Source: Myxococcus xanthus (GTDB lineage Bacteria; Myxococcota; Myxococcia; Myxococcales; Myxococcaceae). From it: DNA of 64,000 nucleotides. The notes under the pieces are model-generated. The model worked only from the letters and a program-made list of their open reading frames with translations, was not told where the DNA came from and searched no databases. How positions within the stretch are numbered: the first letter of the stretch is position 1; every line of letters starts with the position of its first letter. The stretch spans positions 1 to 64,000 of the forward strand of contig NZ_JABFNS010000005.1 of assembly GCF_013116825.1 (NCBI RefSeq). The letters are read 5' to 3'. A program made the position numbers and the translations under genes. This document shows, piece after piece, positions 43,901 through 52,900 of the stretch.

Positions 43901-46900
43901 GATTGGCTTGCCATCTGCATAGTAATCCCACTGATCCGTCCCGCCTCCCTGTGCACGCAGAACAGTGTTGCCAAGGCTATCAACCTGAATTGAAACGGTT
44001 CGAGTGCCTAACTCGTTCGAACCCCATTTCCACGACTCAGTCGCGGTAGACTCTCGTGCGCTCCAAAGAGTGTTCGTTTCATATCGATACCCGCGCCCAA
44101 GTGACGCCCAGGTTTCTACTTCGTTGCGCGTGCGCCCGCGATCATCAAGCCCATTGGCGGAATCACGTTCTATTAATTGCCGAGATTCGCCTTCGGTGGA
44201 CTCTCTCCGCTTAACCCAGAACCCGTCATAGCGAGTTCGAACCGTGCGAGCTGCTCCCCATTGCTCCCAAACCTCCTCCTCTGTCAGTCCGCGAGCATTC
44301 AGCGTCCGCGAAATGACTGTGGAGTGCGGGCCCAGTTCCTTCTCTACCCCGTTCCCAAGGTACTCGTATCGCCACTCGGACTGAGCGCCATCCGGCCCTC
44401 CTTCATGCAGGGCTTGTGTGCGATATTCAATCCGCCCCAAGCTATCGTAGTGCATTGTCGAGAGTTCATTCTCTCGTGGACCAATTTTTCTACGAATGCG
44501 CCCCTGTTCATCAGGGTAGTATTCTGTTGTTCCTGTGGAGGGGGTGCTGACTTTTAATAAATTTCCGGACGAATCGTATTCCCATTTTGTTTTTCGGCTA
44601 TGGGCCGAAGGGTCAGTGTACTCAACGCGTCGACCGAGCGTGTCATAGGTCCACGAGTGAAGGGCAAGTTGCCCGTCAACGGTCTCCTGCATTGTTCGAG
44701 CACGTCCGAGCGTGTCGACAGTGAATGTCCTGACCTCCTGTCGGTCTGCCCCCTCGTCTGTGCCGTTCAGATTCCTGGTCACGACAAGCGTCGTCGTTCC
44801 TGAGGACGAGTCGCTGTAGGCGCGCGTCTCTATTAGGGTTCTTGTTCCATGAACGGATTGAACCGTACGCTCGTGACGCGTCAGTCGCCCCATGGCGTCG
44901 GCATACACATAAATGTCTCGGAGACCCGTCTCGCGGTCTTCCCGGAGCGTTACCCTCCCCACCGCATCGTACTCAGTTCTTGAATTGATGCCGCCATGGC
45001 TATCTACGCGGCTGGCAACACTTCGTTCGCGACCAAGCGCGTCCACTGTCGACTCAAGAATATGAGGCCTTGGAGTAGACCCGTCCTTGAGCGAGCCAAA
45101 CGTCCGCTCAACAACCGCGCCAGATGCGTTCAGAACAACCGTTTCGACATCGGAAAATGAGCAATGTCCTGGACAGCCGGGATCGTTGATTTTTGATTCA
45201 TATTCCCAACGGACTGCGCGCCCCAGTGCGTCATAGCCAATACGCGTTCGCAGTCCATTGCTATCGGTTTCTTCAATAATCTTGCCGTCTTCATCGAGCG
45301 CGTAGGTATAAAGAGAGATTTTTTCAACCCTCTCTCCGGTCAACCGTCCTGCCGAGTCATAGACGAGTTCATGGAGCTTCCCGCGTTCATCCCGGAACGA
45401 GCGCAACTGTGTCCCCAAGTAGCCCGTGTAGGATACCGTCGCTGGCTGGTTGTCCCGCCCGTAGTGAACGGTTTCTTCTCGCTTGAGCCCCTCCTGCGTC
45501 ACTGTCTTCCGAATCTGGGTTCGGCCCCAATGTCCAAGGGGAAGCGATTCCGTGACGGTCAGTTCATCATCACCAAGCTCGTATGAGTAGCTCCACTCCT
45601 GAGGGGGGTGGCCCGCAACAGTTCGTGTGAGCACTCGTCCGACTGCGTCATAGGTCAATTCCACCTGTGCCCCGGTGGTCTCGTTGAACTCTGAAACCCG
45701 GTTCCCCAGATCGTCGTAGGTGTAGGCGACACTATAGCGGAGCAATCCCCCAGTGGGCGTCCCGGTTCCGTGAGCAGGGTGCGTTACTGTCACGAGAGTG
45801 GGCAGGCCCAGCGGCTGGGTCTCGTGCCCCGAATGGGTCACCGTGTTATCCGCAGGGTCCGTTCCTTCGACGATCACGCCGTCCGGATCAGGGAACTGGG
45901 ACGCGGTGTATGCAATCCCAAAGGACGTATCACTGATGGTGACCCCCATTGAATCACCTGCGTTCGACAGAGGCGTGGTGACGGCAGCTTGTTGAGTGCC
46001 AGCCTTGAGTACAGACATGCTCGCTACGCGTCCAGTCACCTCATGCCGGGATTGGACGGACCAAAGTTCGGTGGAGTTGCCTATGCCTGGCACTGGGATG
46101 CTGTTCGGAGGCGATTGTTCGAGCAGCCTGCGATCGAGCTGCATCCGGCTGTTGTGTTCGTTCCGGATGCTCCGCCCCAAGGGTGACACCGAGACTTCCA
46201 TCTGCACAGGGCCGCCACGAGCATCGCTGCCCCACGCCATCGTGCTGGGCCCCAGCTCCGGGGCGCGCACTGTGTTCGTGTTTCCGTAGGCATTGAGCTG
46301 AAGTGTGACTTCGACGCCATCCGGGCGGTGGATCTTCCTCGTCCCGGAATCAGGCGCCACGATGCGCCAGCCCGGGCTGGGCATCCCCGTCCCGTGGACA
46401 GACGTCACTACTTCGCGAACATCCACATGCGCATAGGTGCCTTGCGCTGCCGTGCGGCCGTACGTAGCTTTCCACTGGATCTTGCGTTCGCCCCCCAATG
46501 GGGGGCTCAGAAGGTACTTCGCCGTCTCCAGCTCATTTGAAGCGAGCCACTGCTTGTGCCCGGACACGCTGGCAGGAAGTGGGAGGTACGTGTACTCCCA
46601 CGACTGCGTTGCACTTGAACTCGTCCCTGGCGTTGCGCTGGGGAGCGGAATGGAAGTCCTTGTGACGCGAGCCAGGTTTCCGCGTGTGTCATGCCCGAAA
46701 TCCAGGCTGTGCAAGACGTCTTCGCCAGAGACAAGGATTAGTTCCACCGATTTCAGTAGCTTGAACCCTTGGTTTCGCGACAGGTTCCGCAACCGATAGG
46801 CGATGGCGGGATTCGCAACATCAATCGTTTCGTAGTCAAACTTAAGGCGAAGCTTGCCGGGCGACCGCTCCACGGTATCCAGGAGCGTGTCCTCAGCGCG

Positions 46901-49900
46901 ATAGGTCAGCTTCGTCCACCCCTCGTCGCCCTCTCGACCTCGACCATCATGGAACCTGTCGAGCAGCCAGCGCCGCCGCGTCTTTGTCGAAGACCCACGA
47001 GCCAACGTTCCAAACTCGTAGACGACCCCTTCCGGGGTCTTCACCTCCACCACGTTCAGGCCATCACGCTTCACAAGCTTTACGTCCAGACCATGTGAAC
47101 GATCGGTGGCGCAATCCGTCGCCGTGGACGCCTCTTCGTCGATGGCGCCGCACAACGGAACGTCATACGCCTGTCCGGCGAGTACGACAGTGTAACGCCC
47201 GGCCTTCTCCTCTTGGACATAGCCCTCGTAGTTGTGCGTCCACCCCACTCCTGTGGGCCCCACTCGACTGCTCTGGTTGTTGTAGGTGCGCGCGAAGCGG
47301 ACCATCTCGGCCATCTGCGGAACGGCGAAGTCCTCGTGCTCGAAAGCCAGGTGCCCGTCGGCCACGTTGATGCCCTGAATGGTCGCTTGCCCCGGAGCTC
47401 GGGCATTGGCCCCCTCGAAACTGCCGCGAGGCCGCCCCAGCCTCTGGACGAGCCGGCGAGGCTCGGGAAGCTCAATCTCCTGGATCAGGTAGAATCGTGT
47501 CCCGGGATCGAGTGCGCCTGGCATGGCGACCAGATGCGCGGGGATTGGGAGATGGAAGAATCGGGCCGCGTTGAGCCCCATCTCGTCAAGCTGTTCGAGC
47601 TTCTGCTGCGCTGTCCCCGTTTCGCCTTGAACCTGGTAGGCGCCGTTACCAAGCATCTCTATGTCTGCTTGCTTGAGCAGGCTGTCCGCGGCGCACGTCT
47701 CGGACGTGCAGACTTTCACACGCCCCCGGTGGATGACGCCCGGGTCGAGCGCGAACCGGGCAACGGCGGGAGTCGAAACAGGCCGGTCGAGGACAGCGTG
47801 ACCTTGGTCATCGACTTCGACGGAGCGTTGCGCCGTGAAGGAGCTACCTGCCTTCAACAGGTCAACGCGAGGAGACACCCCCATCAGGTTGAACCGATAG
47901 AGGACGTTCTCGGCGTTTCCGCTGAGGTACAGCTCCATGTACAGGATGTCATTCGCAGCGAGGACGTCGTCGATGAACTCGTTGTCACACGAGCCCACCA
48001 ACGCGCCGTCGTCGAAGCTGACATCACACTCCACGCCATATTGGTCGCTACCGAAACGCACCACGTAGTCGCCAGTCAACGTCCCGGCACGCCCGGGATC
48101 GTCGGGCTCCAAGAGGGCCGCGAGGAACCTGTAGGCAAGGTCGTCGAGAGCCGCCTCCGTGGACTCGCCGCTTCCCACGTCGCGTTGGCCGACGCTGTTC
48201 TGGGCCACGACTCGCGGATTGGTCAGATCGAGGACGCGGAATTCGTGCTCACGGTCGCGGTCGTAGCGAAGGACCCGGAAGCCATCTGGGTCCATGCTGG
48301 AATAGACGTTCTTCAGCCCGAGCGCTCGTGAGGGCATCCCAGGCAGGTCAACCTCCTCCGATTCCGTAAAGTCGGGTGGACTCGAATTGCGCTCACTCGG
48401 AGCAAGAACGCCATCGCCGTCGAGGTCTCGAGGAAACACCTGATGCCCAACGACGTGGAGGTAGAAATTGGCGCGCGGCAGACTGCCCACGGTCATCTGC
48501 TGACCGTCAGCTCCCATGATTCGCATCGCGGCCTGGAGCGCGCCAGAGCCTCGGCCCGGCACCACCGCGAACTGCGTCACCTCGGGCTGCTCCATAGCGG
48601 AGTCCGTGACGCGCACCACCCGCCCCGCCAGCGGCGGAACGCCAGCAGGCACGTCCTGGAGATCCTGGCTGCGGAGGCACGCGGCCTGCTTGGTCGCGGA
48701 GGCCGCCGCGCCTGGCCCGTACTCCGAGCACGTTTCGAGCAGCACGCCCGAGATACCGACATCCCGCAGGACGTTCGGCGTGCAATTCGGATTGGCACCA
48801 CCATCCGGTCCGCTGCCCGCCCCGCATTGGGACACGCCGCCGTCCACTCGGTCCGGGGGTAGCCCCGCGTCGATGGGCGACGTCCGCACACCGCCGTCTT
48901 CACTACGCCACTCGACCGGAGCCATCGTCCGAACACGCCAGTGGGTGTCCAGGTGCACGTAGTTGTCACGCGTCGTGGCGGCGCCGCCATGACGGACGAG
49001 CGTCGGCGGCAGGTCCTGCTGAATGCCCCCGGCCTCGGCACTGCGCCAGATGCGCACGTCGATTTCCGGCGGGAAGAGGAAGACAGGGGCCTCGATGCCA
49101 AGCTGCGCGACCGAGCAACGGGAGAGTTTGACCGTCTGGCCGAACTCCACGACCGTCAGCGGCCCTAGTTCCTCGTCCTCGGCGCAGCGTCCTTCCTCAT
49201 CCAACTGTTTCTTCGAGAGCGGAGGAATGGGCAACCGTGTCATGCCAGTGTGCCCTGTCGCATGGTTGACCGCGACAACAACCAGAGGCTCTCCTGCCTT
49301 CAGGCGGAGAAAGTTGGTGTGATTGTCCCGGCACTCCGTCTCATAGAACGCGCGGTCCGCCTCATTCAGCTGGCGCGGCGCGGGGGCGCTCGGGTCCTGG
49401 ATGAGCGCCGGATTGAGTTCCCGGCAGCGTTCGCGGATGACCCGCTTGAAGGGCGTCGTGGGGCCCATGCGAACGCGCGAATAGCGGCCCTGGGGATTCA
49501 TCTGGCCCTGCGACGCGGGCGAGCACTCCGTATCCGGCACGCCTACCGTGAATTGGGCAACGGGGCGTGTCAGATCGTCTTCACGAAAGAAGTGCACTTC
49601 CGTTTTGGGGATGTCTGCGTTGGCAATGGAGACGTAGGCCCCGGCATCCAGGCTGTATTCGCTGGACGCATTGGCCTGGCAGTCGTGACGGAGCGGTTGA
49701 CCTTCACGGTCAACGAAGTGCAACGCCCCATGAATCAAGCGGGCATCCACCAAGATGTCCGCGCGGGTCTGGCGGCCCGCGGAGGCCTCGAACGTTGCAG
49801 AGCACGTCGGGTAACTCGCTGTGACGATGGATTGGACAACCGGAGCACCTGTCGCCGTGTCCCGCCCGAGCAACGGACGGGAACCCAGCGGGACGTCCGC

Positions 49901-52900
49901 GCAGGCGATGCCCATCCCGTCCCCAGAAGCAACGGACACGGGGATGCCATACTCGCCTGTCGGCCCAGTCTCGCCGCTCATCACCGGGCCGGGCCCGGTG
50001 ACGGTGACTTTCATCCCCGGGAAGCGAACAACAGAGTGCATCTCCGCTGCGCCCGCGGTGATTTCCTCATCCAACGTGAACACCAGCCGGTGCAAGCCAG
50101 CACCTGAGCCAGCATCCGCTTCGGTGCCAGCGTCGACAGAGGTTCCACCATCCGTTCCTGCCGGAACGGTTTGAACCCGAAGGGCATAGGTGTGGCGCTC
50201 GCTTCCCATGCGCCCGACCAGCGAGACGAAGGTGGTGCCTTGGGACAACTCGATGTTGCCTGTCAGCGAGACTTCCGTCTGCGTGTCATGATTGCTGCTC
50301 GTCGCCCATGCCTCGCCAGCGGGCGGGGCGATCTCGGCACCACCCTCCTTCTTCGCGAACAGGAATGCGTCGATCCGGCCGGCTGAAACGCCCGCTGAAA
50401 CGCGTGTTACCTGCATCGACACTGGGAGGCGGTAAGGCAACGTCACCTGTCGGGGAACGGCGATGAACGTGCGTGTGGCCTCCGACAGGCCCACGTGGAT
50501 TTGCCGGTCCTCAGGAGCACGGAGCGCTCCAACGATCGCCGCGGGGACCTGGTTCTGAATCGACGAGTCGAGAGGCGCATATACCTGAGGCCCCAAAAGA
50601 AACTGCGCGTGGGCCTCCCCCAGGAACGCGTCGAGCGCCTGCTTCCAGAGCGGTCCCATGGGGCGTGAAGGCAGCCTTCCCGGAAACAGGCTGCCCTGAA
50701 CGCCACCGTCATCCGAAGACGTCCCCTGCCCGCCCATGCTCGCGAGAGCTTGTGCGACGATCTCGTCCTGCTCGTCGGTGAGCATCATGTAGCCGATGAC
50801 TTCCACCGATCGGACATCCAGCGGGGTTTCGGTCCGGACGAACCTGCCATCTCCGGACACTCGCGCCAGGCCCATGCGCGCCAGCGTGTGGTTGCGCGGC
50901 TCATGCGCCAGCACGACGGCATAGTGCCCGGCGCCCTTGGCCGTGACGTTCGGGAACTGGAGCAACAACGGCTTCTGGACCCGGAGCCCCGCCGGACCGA
51001 TCTGCCAGACGGCCGTGGGCGTCGAGTAGCTCTCCAGCTTGATGGGCAGGGACACCGTCTCGAGCCGGGTCGCGGTCAAGGCCCCCTGCGTCTGCCCATC
51101 CTCGAACAGCAGGGTCTCTACCGCGCCGCTGGGGAATCCATCCAGGACCAATCCCTCGTGGCGCGATGAGAAGTCCGCATGCAGTGCCGCGGTCGTATCC
51201 ACCCGAACCGCGCTGTCAGTATCCACGGCGGTCAGCACGATGGGCGAATCGATCGTCTCCTCTTCGGCCGGGATTGTCAGCAGCCGCCGCACCGTCGGGA
51301 GCGGCCGTCCTTCAGGCGTCATTCCGCCTTCGTAACGAACCACCTGCGGACCCGACAGTTCGGTGCTGAGGGCCCAGTTTCCGTCGGTGCCCGTCCGAAC
51401 AGCCTCTCCCGAAGTCTCCAGGACCACGCGGGCCCCGGGGAGCGGCTGGAAGCTGTCGTCCATGACGAAGCCACGGAGTCGCGTCAGCGGACGGCGCACC
51501 GTCAACGCACTGCGGAACTCACCTGACTGACCAGGCCCGACCGCGGCCGCCACACCAGCCACACGCACTTCAAGCAGTTCGCTTTCGGGCAACGGAGAAC
51601 GCGCGATGAACGTCGCCGTCTGCCCGCCCGGGGCGAGCGAGTGGCCACCCGGGATCGGCTCGCCGCGATGCAGCACGCGGAAGCCCTCGCGAACCGACTC
51701 GAGCGTCGCCGTCTTGTTGAACGACACGCTGATGAGCGAGTCCGTCTTCACGTTGATCGCGCCGCGTTCCGGCTGGACGCCCGTCACGACCAACGGCTCT
51801 GTGGCCGGGTCCCGGTAGAACACCGTGACACTGTTCGTCCCGGTGAACCCACGCGCATCCGTGGCGGTCACCGTGAGCGTATTCTCACCTAGCGCGAGGG
51901 GAAGCTCCGCCGTATAGATGCCGGGAGACTCCTCAGTGGCCAGGCCCGTGCCGATACGGACCTCGCTCAGCGCCGCGAACGCGACTACGCGAGCACGAAC
52001 GCGCACGGTCGCGGACGCAGCTTCGCTTCCGCTGGCGGGTTCGAGCACGGTGATGAGCGGAGGCGCGTTCTCCACGTTCAGCACGAGTTCTCGCCGCTCC
52101 TGGTTTCCGGCGCGGTCGCTCGCCACCACGGACACCACCGTCTGTCCCCTGGACAGCGGCACGGACGCACTGAAGCTGCCGCCCACCACCGAGACGGGCA
52201 CATCCTGGACCATGACCCCCGCCAGGTGCGTGTCTCCCACGGTGCCCTGAATCAAGTAGGGCGATTCGCTCACCGTGATGGGGCTCGCGGCCGGCCGCGT
52301 CACCACCAGGGAAGGCACCGTCCGATCCACCGTCACCGTCCGCGAGGTGCTCGCGCTCCGGCCCTCCGCGTCTGTCACCACCAGGTTCAGCGTGTGCTCA
52401 CCCTCCGGCAGCGAAAGTGACTGGCTGAAGTTGCGCACCATCATCGTCGCGCTGACGCCGTTGATCTTGACGTCGAGGGGCAGCGTCCCGCCCTCCACCT
52501 GCCCGATGACAGCCAGACTCGAGCCGCCCAGCACCGCATCCGGCGCGGGCGCATCCACCCGCAGAACCGGCGCCGCCGAGCCTGTGCCCGCATCGCTTCC
52601 GGATGTCCCGGAGTCGACCTGGGGCTCCCCGCCCGCATCCGGACGACTCCCGGCATCCGGATCCGTCCCCGCGTCCACGAGTCCACCATCGGGTTGTGTG
52701 ACCACTCGCGTCACATCGATGGTCTGTTCCGCCTGGAGCCCGTAGCCGTCCATGGCCACGACACGAAGCGTCTGGTGGCCGGGGGAAAGCTGCACGGTCC
52801 GAACGAAAGCGCCGTTGTCCGAGATGGCCGCCAACGAGCCAGACACCAGCACTGTGACCGAGTCCTCGGAGTCCGCCGCGGATGCGGTACCGCGCACGGT